Positions 1-8,110 of a DNA stretch of 64,000 nt are shown here, piece after piece; position 1 is the stretch's first letter, and every line of letters starts with the position of its first letter. Location of the stretch: positions 62,001 to 126,000 of the forward strand of contig JBDKJP010000078.1 of assembly GCA_039796575.1 (NCBI GenBank), read 5' to 3'. The position numbers and the translations under genes were made by a program. A model generated the notes under the pieces. The model had not been told where the DNA came from. It did not search any database and saw nothing but the letters and a program-made list of their open reading frames with translations. Origin of the DNA: UBA668 sp039796575. GTDB taxonomy: Bacteria > Actinomycetota > Acidimicrobiia > Acidimicrobiales > Ilumatobacteraceae.

Positions 1-51
1 TACCCCGTGCCGCCCCGCATCATGGAGAGCCTGCATCGTGTTTCCCACTGA
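1..51 (+). CDS. C-terminal tail of an upstream gene (partial)
   Basis: An open frame runs from the window edge to a TGA at 49-51 and overlaps the purF start by 14 bases, encoding about 16 residues ending SLHRVSH. Such an overlap suggests translational coupling with purF. The usual neighbour here in actinobacteria is purL or another purine gene, but the tail is too short to identify, so this is only a positional guess. Confidence 0.35.
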   Translation, partial: YPVPPRIMESLHRVSH

Positions 52-1498
52 CCATGATCACGACGACCATTGCTGGGACGACGCACCTCACGAGGAGTGC
101 GGCGTGTTCGGCGCCTCCACCCCGCACGGTGAGGGCCTCGGCCAGCTCACGTTCTTCGGCCTGTTCGCACTGCAGCACCGCGGCCAGGAGGCCGCCGGCA
201 TCGCCATCAGCGACGGGTCGCGGGTGCGTGTGCACAAGGACTCCGGCCTCGTGTCGAACGTGTTCACCCCGGCCAGCATGGCGGGGCTCACGGGCTACCA
301 CGCCATCGGCCACACCCGTTACAGCACCACCGGCGGCAACTCGCAGAAGAACATCCAGCCGTTCACGGTCGAGACGATGCACGGCCCGCTCGCGGTGGCG
401 CACAACGGCAATCTGGTCAACGCGTCGGCGCTGCGTGACGAACTACTGGCGCGCGGCTTCGGCCTCACCGCCACGAGCGACACCGAGGTCGTCACGCTGA
501 TGCTCGCCGCGGCCGGTGGCCGCTGCTGGGAGGACCGCATCGAGCGCACGCTGCCCGCGTGGAAGGGCGCGTTCTCGTTGGTGTGCCTCGTCAACGACCG
601 CGTCATCGCGGTGCGCGACCCGTGGGGCTTCCGGCCGATGCACGTCGGGCGACTGCCGCACGGCGGCCATGCCGTGGCGTCCGAGACCTGCGCCCTCAAC
701 ACGCTCGGCTGCGTCGAGATCGACGAGGTCCGTCCCGGCGAGATCGTCACGCTGCAGGGCGCCGAGATGCACCGCCGCCAGGCGCTGACGCCCGCTGCCG
801 AGCCGGCGCGGTGCACGTTCGAGTTCGTGTACTTCAGCCGCCCCGACAGCAACTGGGCCGGCCAGAACATCCACCACGTGCGCCAGCGCCTCGGTGAGCA
901 GTTGGCCATCGAGTCGGGTGTCGAGGCCGACGTGGTCATCCCCGTGCCCGACAGCTCCATCCCTGCCGCGATCGGCTACAGCCGGCAGAGCGGCATCGCC
1001 CACAACGACGGCCTCATCAAGAACCGCTACATCGGCCGCACGTTCATCGAGCCGACGCAGGACCTGCGCGAGCGTGGCGTGGCGCTGAAGTTCAACGCGC
1101 TCACGGAGAACCTCGCGGGCAAGCGCGTGGTGATGATCGACGACTCGCTCGTCCGCGGCACCACCGCCGGGCCGCTGGTGAAGCTGCTGCGCGACGCCGG
1201 CGCCACCGAGGTGCACGTGCGCATCACCTGCCCGCCCATCACCCACGCGTGCCACTTCGGGGTCGACATGGGGCACGACGGTGATCTGATGGCCGCACGG
1301 CTGAACGTCGACGAGATCCGCGACCTCATCGGCGCCGACTCGCTGCACTTCCTGTCGCTCGAGGGCATGATGCGCGCCATCAACCCGGCGGGCGACGGCC
1401 AGAGCGCCGGCTACTGCAACGGCTGCTTCACCGGTCGTTACCCGATGCCGGTCGACGAGGCGCCGCCGAAGCTGTCGTTCGAAGGAGTACTGGCGTGA
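38..1498 (+). CDS. purF: Amidophosphoribosyltransferase (PurF), Fe-S type
   Basis: This enzyme catalyses the first committed step of purine synthesis, transferring glutamine amide nitrogen to PRPP to make phosphoribosylamine in the cytoplasm. The protein has 486 residues. A 20-residue propeptide precedes the nucleophile Cys21 (EECGVFG), followed by the glutaminase motifs LQHRGQE and IGHTRYSTTG. The phosphoribosyltransferase domain carries KNRYIGRTF and the PRPP loop VVMIDDSLVRGTT near residues 364-376. Four cysteines at positions 259, 405, 460 and 463 (the last pair in YCNGCFTG) match the [4Fe-4S] ligands of the Bacillus-type enzyme, so an iron-sulfur, maturation-dependent form is expected. 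The GTG start is the only plausible one. Its TGA overlaps the next start (GTGA), indicating coupling to purD-purM. Confidence 0.96.
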   Translation: MFPTDHDHDDHCWDDAPHEECGVFGASTPHGEGLGQLTFFGLFALQHRGQEAAGIAISDGSRVRVHKDSGLVSNVFTPASMAGLTGYHAIGHTRYSTTGGNSQKNIQPFTVETMHGPLAVAHNGNLVNASALRDELLARGFGLTATSDTEVVTLMLAAAGGRCWEDRIERTLPAWKGAFSLVCLVNDRVIAVRDPWGFRPMHVGRLPHGGHAVASETCALNTLGCVEIDEVRPGEIVTLQGAEMHRRQALTPAAEPARCTFEFVYFSRPDSNWAGQNIHHVRQRLGEQLAIESGVEADVVIPVPDSSIPAAIGYSRQSGIAHNDGLIKNRYIGRTFIEPTQDLRERGVALKFNALTENLAGKRVVMIDDSLVRGTTAGPLVKLLRDAGATEVHVRITCPPITHACHFGVDMGHDGDLMAARLNVDEIRDLIGADSLHFLSLEGMMRAINPAGDGQSAGYCNGCFTGRYPMPVDEAPPKLSFEGVLA

Positions 1499-3666
1499 GG
1501 GTGCTCGTCATCGGTTCGGGTGGCCGCGAGGCCGCCATCGCGTGGGCGTGCGGCCGCCACGGCCATGCGGTGCGCATCGCGTCCGACCTCCCGTCGCCCA
1601 TCGACGCCGATCTCGTCATCGTCGGCCCCGAGGCAGCGCTGGTGGCGGGCGTGGCCGATCGCTGCGCCGACGAAGGGGTGCCGTGCTTCGGCCCGAGCGC
1701 CGGGCTGGCGAAGCTCGAGAGCAGCAAGGGGTTCACGCGCACCCTGGCGCAGACGTTGGGCCTGCCGTCGCCGGCGTTCCACATGTCGTCGTCGGCCGAC
1801 GAGGCCATCGCGTGGTGGCGGTCGTTCGGCAAGCCGGTCGTCGTGAAGCTCGACGGCCTCGCCGCCGGCAAGGGCGTCATCGTGCCCGACTCGGACGACG
1901 AGACCGAGGCGGCCATCCGTGAGCTCGTCGAGCAGGGCCCCATCGTGCTCGAGGAGCGCCTCACCGGTCCGGAGTGCAGCCTGATGGCGATGTGCGACGG
2001 CAACGTCGCCCGCCCGCTGCCCGTGGCGCAGGATCACAAGCGCATCGGCGAGGGCGACACCGGCCCCAACACCGGCGGCATGGGTGCCTACGCCCCGGCC
2101 CCCATCCCCTACGACCCCGACGAGCTCACGGCTACGTTCATCCAGCCGGTGCTCGACCACTTCGCCGACGTCGGCGCGCCGTACATCGGGGTGCTGTACG
2201 CGGGGCTGATGCTCACTCCCGACGGCCCGCGCCTGTTGGAGTTCAACTGCCGCTTCGGCGATCCCGAGGCGCAGGCGGTGCTGCCGCTGGTCACCGACGA
2301 CCTCGCCGACCTCGCGCTGGCGTGCTGCGACGGTGCACTCGGCGATCGCCGCATCGGCGCAGCGGGTGCGAGCTGCACGGTCGTGGCCGCCGCACCCGGC
2401 TACCCCGCGGTACCGGCCACCGGCGCGCCCATCGACTTCGGTCACGACAGCGACCATTCGCTGCTGTTCCCCGCAGGCACCGACGGCAGCGTGGTCACCG
2501 GCGGTCGAGTGCTGGCCGTCACCGGCATCGGCGCCGGTTTGGCCGACGCCCGCGCCGCGGCGTACGAACGCATGCGCAGCGTGCGGTTCGACGGCATGCA
2601 GGTGCGACGCGACATCGGATGGCGCGCCATCGGTGCGCAGCTCCGTTCGTACGCGGCCGCCGGCGTCGACATCGACGAGGGCACCCGTGCCGTCGAGCAG
2701 ATGAAGGCCGCCGTCGAACGCACCCACGGCGCCGCCGTGCTGCGCGGCGTGGGCAGCTTCGGCGGCGTGTTCAGCCTGGCCGCCATCAAGGAGATGGACG
2801 ACCCGCTGCTCGTCGCCAGCACCGACGGTGTGGGCACCAAGGTGGAGCTCGCCGCGCGCCTCGGCAAGTACCGAGGTGTCGGCATGGACATCGTCAACCA
2901 CTGCATCGACGACGTGCTCGTGCAGGGCGCGCGGCCGCTGTTCTTCCTCGACTACATCGCGAGCAGCAAGCTCGACGCCGATCAGGTGGCCGAGGTGGTC
3001 ACCGGCATGGCCGAGGCGTGCGAGGTGTCGGGCTGCGCGCTGCTCGGCGGCGAGACCGCCGAGATGCCCGGCGTGTACGCCGACGGTGCGTTCGACATCG
3101 CCGGCACGTTGGTGGGCGTGGTCGATCGCGCCGACCTGCTGCCCAACGGTGTGCTCTCCCCCGGCGACGTGCTCATCGGTGTCGGCTCGAACGGCCCGCA
3201 CACGAACGGCTACTCGTTGCTGCGCAAGATCTTCGACTGGCTGCCGATGGACACCGTGCCGCCCGGGTTCGACGCCCCGCTCGGCGACACGCTGCTCCGG
3301 CCGCACCGCAACTACCTGCCGGTGCTCGACAAGGTGTTGCGCAGTGGCCGTGTGAAGGCGCTCGCCCACATCACCGGCGGTGGCCTGCCCGAGAACCTGC
3401 CACGCGTGCTGCCCGACGGGGTCGATGCGCGCATCCAGCTCGGGTCGTGGCCGGTGCCGCCGCTGTTCCGGCTGGTGCGCGAGATCACCGTCGGCATGCC
3501 CACCGACGAGCTGTACCGCACACTCAACATGGGCGTCGGCATGGTGCTGGTGTGCTCGCCCGCCGAGGCCGACGCCGTGCAGGGCCTGATCGACGAGCCC
3601 AGTTGGCGCATCGGCGAGCTCGTCGCCGCCGGCGGCCCGGGCCGCACCGTGCACCTCGTCGACTGA
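1495..3666 (+). CDS. purD-purM: Fused GAR synthetase / AIR synthetase (PurD-PurM)
   Basis: A single 723-residue reading frame joins two purine enzymes. Residues 1 to about 383 are a PurD ATP-grasp protein, with VVKLDGLAAGKGVIV, QDHKRIGEGDTGPNTGGMG and LLEFNCRFGDPEAQ. Residues about 388 to 723 are PurM, with STDGVGTK, LLGGETAEMPGVY, HITGGGLPENLPRVLP and NMGVGM. It should convert phosphoribosylamine to GAR (step 2) and FGAM to AIR (step 5). The PurD N-domain is abbreviated: the usual PGNAG loop is absent and the GGREHA motif reads GGREAA. The start GTG overlaps the purF stop and has a GAAGGAG ribosome site. No stop or frameshift lies at the junction. Separate purD and purM genes are the bacterial norm, while fusions are best known from eukaryotes. 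Confidence 0.93.
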   Translation: MRVLVIGSGGREAAIAWACGRHGHAVRIASDLPSPIDADLVIVGPEAALVAGVADRCADEGVPCFGPSAGLAKLESSKGFTRTLAQTLGLPSPAFHMSSSADEAIAWWRSFGKPVVVKLDGLAAGKGVIVPDSDDETEAAIRELVEQGPIVLEERLTGPECSLMAMCDGNVARPLPVAQDHKRIGEGDTGPNTGGMGAYAPAPIPYDPDELTATFIQPVLDHFADVGAPYIGVLYAGLMLTPDGPRLLEFNCRFGDPEAQAVLPLVTDDLADLALACCDGALGDRRIGAAGASCTVVAAAPGYPAVPATGAPIDFGHDSDHSLLFPAGTDGSVVTGGRVLAVTGIGAGLADARAAAYERMRSVRFDGMQVRRDIGWRAIGAQLRSYAAAGVDIDEGTRAVEQMKAAVERTHGAAVLRGVGSFGGVFSLAAIKEMDDPLLVASTDGVGTKVELAARLGKYRGVGMDIVNHCIDDVLVQGARPLFFLDYIASSKLDADQVAEVVTGMAEACEVSGCALLGGETAEMPGVYADGAFDIAGTLVGVVDRADLLPNGVLSPGDVLIGVGSNGPHTNGYSLLRKIFDWLPMDTVPPGFDAPLGDTLLRPHRNYLPVLDKVLRSGRVKALAHITGGGLPENLPRVLPDGVDARIQLGSWPVPPLFRLVREITVGMPTDELYRTLNMGVGMVLVCSPAEADAVQGLIDEPSWRIGELVAAGGPGRTVHLVD

Positions 3667-3668
3667 CC

Positions 3669-3695
3669 TGTCACAACTCGACCCGCTCGATCGTC
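3669..3695 (+). promoter_or_regulatory. ECF41-type promoter
   Basis: TGTCACA (3669-3675), 16 bases, then CGTC (3692-3695) matches the promoter pattern published for group ECF41 sigma factors. It lies 9 bases before the ATG of the oxidoreductase, whose downstream partner is an ECF41 sigma gene, so a self-reinforcing circuit is inferred. Confidence 0.75.
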
Positions 3696-3704
3696 GAGAC
3701 GGTC

Positions 3705-4940
3705 ATGAACGAGCACATCGAACGAACCGACGTCGTCGTGGTCGGCGCCGGCCTGGCCGGGCTCACCGCCGCCCGGCTCCTGCAACGCGGCGGGCTCCGT
3801 GTGACGGTCCTCGACCCCGGCGGGCCCGGCGGCCGCGGCCGTACCGACGAGCGCAACGGCTTCCTCTGGAACCGCGGTCCCCACGCGCTCTACCTCGACG
3901 GGGCCGCCGACCGCGTGCTGCGCACGCTCGACGTGCGGTGGACCGGTGCCGCGCCCGGCGCGCTGCACTTCAGCGACGGCGGCACCGTGGGCGTCGGACC
4001 GTCGGGCGTGGCGACGCTGCTGCGGTCGCCGTACCTCGGTTGGCGCGGTCGCGCCGCGCTCGGTGCGGTGATGACGCGATTGCCGCGCCTCGATGCCCGC
4101 TCGTTGGCCGGCCGTTCGCTCGCCGACTGGATGACGTCGCTGCGGCTGCCGCCCGACGCGCACCGGATGATGGCCGCCATCACGCGGGTCAGCACCTATT
4201 CGAACGCGCCCGACATCACGGCCGCCGACATGGTGGTGGCCCAACTGCAGCAGACGCTCGACAAGGGTGTGCGCTACCTCGACGGCGGATGGCAGGTGCT
4301 CGTCGACCAACTCGCCAAGGACGTCGATGTCCGTCCGCTCGCCGCGACCGCCGTCGGACGCGACGGCACCGACGTGGTGGTCACCACCGGCGAGCAGCAC
4401 TTCGTGGCCGACGCCGCGGTGGTGGCCGTCGCCGACCCCGGCGCGGCCGCCACCCTGCTCGGTCGCGAACCGTTCGGGGTCGGGCCCGCCGTCGAGGCCG
4501 CGTGCCTCGACCTCGGGGCCGCCCGTCCGCCCACCGTGCCGGTGCTGCTCGGGCTCGACGAGCCGTTGTACCTGTCGGACCACGGCACGGCGGCGAGGCT
4601 GGCGCCCGACGGCACGACCGTGGTGCACGTCGCCCGCTACCTCGCACCGGGCGAACAGCACGACCACGCCGGTACCCGCGACGAGTTGACCGCACATGCC
4701 GCGCTCGCCGGCATCGACGACGCCGCCGTCGTGGAGTCGCGCTACCTTCACCGCATGACGGTGGTGGGAGCGATCGCCACGGCCGAGCACGGCGGCCTGC
4801 CCGGTCGGCCACGGTCGAGCGGGGTGCAGGGCGTCGCACTCGCCGGCGACTGGGTGGGGCCGGAAGGGCACCTCCTCGACGCATCGATGGCCAGCGCCGA
4901 GGCCGCCGCAGCCGAGGTGCTGCGATGGGCCGGGCGATGA
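3705..4940 (+). CDS. FAD-dependent oxidoreductase (amine oxidase / phytoene desaturase-like)
   Basis: This is a 411-residue flavoprotein. Its N-terminal dinucleotide-binding motif VVVGAGLAGLTAARLL (residues 10-25) is followed by a GGRGRTDERNGFLWNRGPH segment typical of protoporphyrinogen-oxidase/phytoene-dehydrogenase relatives. A C-terminal FAD-contacting segment reads VALAGDWVGPEGHLLDASMASAEAAA. The substrate is unknown. No signal peptide is seen, so it is probably cytoplasmic or membrane-associated. Its ATG sits just behind an ECF41 promoter and its stop overlaps the sigma factor start (ATGA). ECF41 sigma genes are typically linked to a carboxymuconolactone decarboxylase, oxidoreductase or epimerase gene, and this gene takes the oxidoreductase role. 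Confidence 0.85.
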   Translation: MNEHIERTDVVVVGAGLAGLTAARLLQRGGLRVTVLDPGGPGGRGRTDERNGFLWNRGPHALYLDGAADRVLRTLDVRWTGAAPGALHFSDGGTVGVGPSGVATLLRSPYLGWRGRAALGAVMTRLPRLDARSLAGRSLADWMTSLRLPPDAHRMMAAITRVSTYSNAPDITAADMVVAQLQQTLDKGVRYLDGGWQVLVDQLAKDVDVRPLAATAVGRDGTDVVVTTGEQHFVADAAVVAVADPGAAATLLGREPFGVGPAVEAACLDLGAARPPTVPVLLGLDEPLYLSDHGTAARLAPDGTTVVHVARYLAPGEQHDHAGTRDELTAHAALAGIDDAAVVESRYLHRMTVVGAIATAEHGGLPGRPRSSGVQGVALAGDWVGPEGHLLDASMASAEAAAAEVLRWAGR

Positions 4941-5821
4941 CCGACGACGACGCACTCGCCGCGTTCGAGGCCGAACGGCCGCGCCTGCGCGGGCTCGCCT
5001 ACCGCATGCTCGGCTCGCTCAGCGACGCCGACGACGTGGTGCAGGACACGTGGGTGCGGTGGCAGGGTCTCGTCCCCGCCGCACGCGACGCCGTCGAACG
5101 ACCGGCCGCATGGTGGACCACCGTCGCCTCCCGGCGGGCACTCGACGTGCTGAAGTCGGCGCAACGCCAACGCGAGCAGTACGTCGGCCCGTGGCTGCCC
5201 GAACCGCTGCTCACCGACGGCGACCCGGCCGACGCTCTCGAGTGGGCGGAGTCGCTCACACTCGGCTTCCTGGTGGTGCTCGAGCGGCTCGCGCCCGTCG
5301 AGCGCGCCGTGTTCCTGCTCGCCGACGTCTTCGGAGAGCCGTACTCGGCCATCGCTGCGGTCGTCGATCGGAGCGAGGAGGCCTGCCGCCAGATCGCCAG
5401 CCGGGCGCGCCAGCGCGTGCGCGACGAACGCCGCCATGTCGCGCCGTCCACGGGCACGACGACGGCCGACGAGCTGGTGCAGGCGTTCCTCGCCGCGTGC
5501 GCGTTCCATCAGGTCGACGACCTCCGGCGCATCCTCGCCGACGACGTCGTGCTCGTCAGCGACGGCGGTCGCGACGTGCACGCCGCCCGCCGCCCCGTGC
5601 AGGGTGCCGACCGGGTGAGCCGGTTCCTGGTCAACGTCGTCGCACGCATCGACCCGTCGGTGACCGTGGAACTGCACCGGGTGAACGGCGAGCCCGGGCT
5701 GCTGGTGCGCCGCGGCAGCGCGGCGTCCATGGTGGTGGCGTTCGAGGTGCTCGACGAGCGCATCGTCGCCGTTCGCCTGGTGCTCAACCCCGCCAAACTC
5801 CACCACCTCACCACCCCGTGA
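4937..5821 (+). CDS. ECF41-family RNA polymerase sigma factor (SigJ-like) with SnoaL C-domain
   Basis: The product is a 294-residue sigma factor. Region 2 (LRGLAYRMLGSLSDADDVVQDTW) and region 4 (PVERAVFLLADVFGEPYSAIA) are followed by a SnoaL/NTF2-like extension of about 110 residues that replaces a separate anti-sigma factor in this group. Diagnostic ECF41 landmarks are present: WLPEPL in the interdomain linker, a DGG-type motif (SDGGRDVHAARRPVQG) and a NPxKL motif near the C-terminus (LNPAKL). It is expected to transcribe the promoter at 3669 and hence its own operon. An in-frame ATG at 4925 is possible, but 4937 gives the tight ATGA overlap with the oxidoreductase. Followed by 119 bases without a gene. 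Confidence 0.93.
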   Translation: MTDDDALAAFEAERPRLRGLAYRMLGSLSDADDVVQDTWVRWQGLVPAARDAVERPAAWWTTVASRRALDVLKSAQRQREQYVGPWLPEPLLTDGDPADALEWAESLTLGFLVVLERLAPVERAVFLLADVFGEPYSAIAAVVDRSEEACRQIASRARQRVRDERRHVAPSTGTTTADELVQAFLAACAFHQVDDLRRILADDVVLVSDGGRDVHAARRPVQGADRVSRFLVNVVARIDPSVTVELHRVNGEPGLLVRRGSAASMVVAFEVLDERIVAVRLVLNPAKLHHLTTP

Positions 5822-5928
5822 CGTCGCGCCAGGCCCACCGTTCCGGTGGAATGCGTGTGACGTCGCCCGCGAATCAGGCGCGCGGAGACTTTTTGTTCAG
5901 CCGGCGAGGGGTGCTCCGGGCGCGCGCC

Positions 5929-5934
5929 TAGCGT
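5929..5934 (+). promoter_or_regulatory. -10 box of purN
   Basis: TAGCGT ends 6 bases before the purN ATG, so transcription should begin at or next to the start codon. No ribosome-binding site is present. No convincing -35 box was found. The rest of 5822-5928 shows nothing recognisable. Confidence 0.6.
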
Positions 5935-5940
5935 CGAACC

Positions 5941-6570
5941 ATGGAGTCGCTCCCTCGCCTCGTCGTGATGGCATCGGGCAACGGCTCGAACCTCCAGGCC
6001 ATCCTCGACGCCTGCGCCGACGGTCGGTTGCGTGCCACCGTCGCCGCGGTGGTGAGCGACCGGGCCGATGCGTTCGCACTCCAGCGCGCCGACCAGGCCG
6101 GCGTCCCCGGCGTGCACATCGGCCGCCGCGCCGGTGAGGACCGGGCCGACTACGACGCACGGCTCGCCGACATCGTCACCGGGTTCGACCCGCACTGGGT
6201 GGTGCTCGCCGGCTGGATGCGAGTGCTCACCATGAACTTCCTCGGCTGGTTCCCCGGCATGGTGGTGAACCTGCACCCCGCACTGCCCGGCGAGCTGCCC
6301 GGCACGCACGCCATCGACCGAGCGTTCGCCGAAGCCCGCGAGGGCCGCCGCACCTCGAGCGGCGTGATGGTGCACCTCGTGCCCGACGAGGGCGTCGACG
6401 ACGGCCCGGTGCTCGCCACCGACGTGGTGCCCATCCTGGCCGACGACACCATCGAGACGTTCGAGGCGAGAATGCACCAGACCGAGCACCGCCTGCTGGT
6501 GACCGCGCTCGCCCATCTCTGCGCGGCACGCGCCGCCACCCCTCCCCTCACCCACGGAGCATCCGCATGA
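5941..6570 (+). CDS. purN: Phosphoribosylglycinamide formyltransferase (PurN)
   Basis: It transfers the formyl group of 10-formyl-THF to GAR, step 3 of purine synthesis. The 209-residue protein has the substrate loop MASGNGSNLQAI (residues 10-21), the catalytic Asn-x-His segment VVNLHPALPGELPGTHAI (canonical N106/H108) and GVDDGPVLA carrying the catalytic Asp. About 20 C-terminal residues are Ala/Pro-rich and probably disordered. The stop overlaps the guaB start (ATGA), coupling GAR formylation to IMP oxidation. It is separated from purF-purDM by the ECF41 pair but runs in the same direction, and it has its own leaderless-type promoter. Confidence 0.95.
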   Translation: MESLPRLVVMASGNGSNLQAILDACADGRLRATVAAVVSDRADAFALQRADQAGVPGVHIGRRAGEDRADYDARLADIVTGFDPHWVVLAGWMRVLTMNFLGWFPGMVVNLHPALPGELPGTHAIDRAFAEAREGRRTSSGVMVHLVPDEGVDDGPVLATDVVPILADDTIETFEARMHQTEHRLLVTALAHLCAARAATPPLTHGASA

Positions 6571-8057
6571 GCAACGACGACCTGTTCGACCGCTTCGAAG
6601 CCCTCACCTTCGACGACGTGGTGGTGGTGCCCGGCTACAGCGACGTGCTGCCCGACACCGTCGACACGTCGGCCACGTTCGCCGCCGACATCGAGTTGCA
6701 GGTGCCCATCGTGAGCGCCGCGATGGACAAGGTCACCGAGGCCCGCATGGCCATCGCCATGGCCCGCGAGGGCGGCATCGGCGTCATCCACCGCAACCTC
6801 CCCATCGCCGACCAGGCGGCTGAGGTGCAGAAGGTGAAGCGCAGCCAGAGCGGCATGATCACCGACCCGGTCACGTTGCCGCCCACCGCCACGCTCGCCG
6901 ACGCCGAGGAGCTGATGAGCCGCTTCAAGTTCAGCGGCATGCCGATCACCGACCCCGACGGCCGACTCGTGGGCATCCTCACCAACCGCGACATGCGGTT
7001 CTGCGAGCCGTCCGACTACGACCGCCTCGTCACCGAGTTTATGACCAGCGACCGGCTCATCACCGCCAAGCTCGGCACCACGCTGAAGGAGGCCAAGGCC
7101 ATCCTCCAGCAGTACCGCATCGAGAAGCTGCCCCTCGTCGACGACGACGGCCGCCTCACCGGGCTCATCACGGTGAAGGACATCCAGAAGAGCCAGGAGT
7201 TCCCCAACGCGACGCAGGACGCGGGCGGTCGCCTGCGCTGTGCCGCCGCCGTGGGCGTCGGCGCCGATCTGGAGGAACGCGTCGAGGCGTTGGTGGCCAT
7301 GGGCGTCGACGCCGTCGCACTCGACACCGCGCACGGCCACTCCGCCGGCGTCATCAAGGCCATCGAACGCATCCGTGGCTCGTGGCCCGACCTGCCGATC
7401 GTGGCCGGCAACGTGGTCACCGAGGAGGGTGTCGACGCGCTGCACAAGGCGGGTGCCTCGGCCGTGAAGGTGGGCGTGGGCGCCGGTTCCATCTGCACCA
7501 CCCGCGTCGTCAGCGGCGCCGGCATGCCGCAGCTGTCGGCCATCTACTTCACCGCCCAGCACGCCCGGAAGCGCGGCATCCCGGTCATCGGTGACGGCGG
7601 CATCACCTACTCGGGCGACGTCGTGAAGGCCATCGCGGCCGGCGCCGACTGCGTGATGCTCGGCTCCCTGCTCGCCGGCACCGACGAGGCACCGGGCGAG
7701 CTCGAGCTGTTCGAGGGCCGCCGCTACAAGAGCTACCGCGGCATGGGCTCGCTCGGCGCGATGCAGGGCCTCGGCGCCGACCGCTACGCCACCGCGCAGA
7801 GCCAGGTGGCCGGCCAGTCGCGCAAGCTGGTGCCCGAAGGCATCGAGGGTCGCGTGCCCTACGCCGGCACGCTCGGCGACGTGGTGTACCAGCTCGTCGG
7901 CGGCCTCCGCAGCGGCATGGGTTACGCCGGCGCCGCCACCCTGCCAGCGTTGCGCAGCGGGGCACGGTTCATGCGGGTCACCACGGCGGGCCGCAACGAG
8001 AGCCACCCCCACGACGTGACCATCACCAAGGAAGCCCCCAACTACCAGCGCAGCTGA
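6567..8057 (+). CDS. guaB: IMP dehydrogenase (GuaB)
   Basis: It oxidises IMP to XMP with NAD+, the committed step to GMP. The 496-residue length and layout are standard: an N-terminal barrel half with LTFDDVVVVPGYSDV, a CBS pair at roughly residues 95-205 (MITDPVTLPP, GILTNRDMRF, MTSDRLITA, GLITVKDIQK), then the catalytic loop GVGAGSICTTR with the thioimidate-forming Cys310. The flap region carries YKSYRGMGSLGAM. It is translationally coupled to purN and converges on the MFS gene, with a double palindromic repeat in the gap. Confidence 0.97.
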   Translation: MSNDDLFDRFEALTFDDVVVVPGYSDVLPDTVDTSATFAADIELQVPIVSAAMDKVTEARMAIAMAREGGIGVIHRNLPIADQAAEVQKVKRSQSGMITDPVTLPPTATLADAEELMSRFKFSGMPITDPDGRLVGILTNRDMRFCEPSDYDRLVTEFMTSDRLITAKLGTTLKEAKAILQQYRIEKLPLVDDDGRLTGLITVKDIQKSQEFPNATQDAGGRLRCAAAVGVGADLEERVEALVAMGVDAVALDTAHGHSAGVIKAIERIRGSWPDLPIVAGNVVTEEGVDALHKAGASAVKVGVGAGSICTTRVVSGAGMPQLSAIYFTAQHARKRGIPVIGDGGITYSGDVVKAIAAGADCVMLGSLLAGTDEAPGELELFEGRRYKSYRGMGSLGAMQGLGADRYATAQSQVAGQSRKLVPEGIEGRVPYAGTLGDVVYQLVGGLRSGMGYAGAATLPALRSGARFMRVTTAGRNESHPHDVTITKEAPNYQRS

Positions 8058-8060
8058 GCC

Positions 8061-8110
8061 CCCGCGAACTTAAGTTCGCGCGCTGTCCCCGCGAACTTGA
8101 GTTCGCGGGG
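8061..8110. repeat. Palindromic repeat pair (guaB/MFS convergent end)
   Basis: Two copies of one palindrome occur 27 bases apart. The first core is CGCGAACTTAAGTTCGCG (from 8063) and the second reads TTGA at its centre in place of TTAA (from 8090). GC-rich flanks extend each stem. The same pair recurs at 32296-32344 and a single copy lies at 20702-20723. The first copy supplies the stop codon of the minus-strand transporter. Confidence 0.85.

Noticed and set aside
1438..3654. Long minus-strand open frame (738 codons) opposite purD-purM
   Set aside because: Antisense shadow of a high-GC gene: His/Arg/Gly-rich product, no motif, and the plus strand encodes clear enzymes.
1974..4940. 988-codon plus-strand frame joining the purM region to the oxidoreductase
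   Set aside because: The first 577 codons are Arg-rich shadow sequence of purD-purM; the real gene starts at 3705 behind its promoter.
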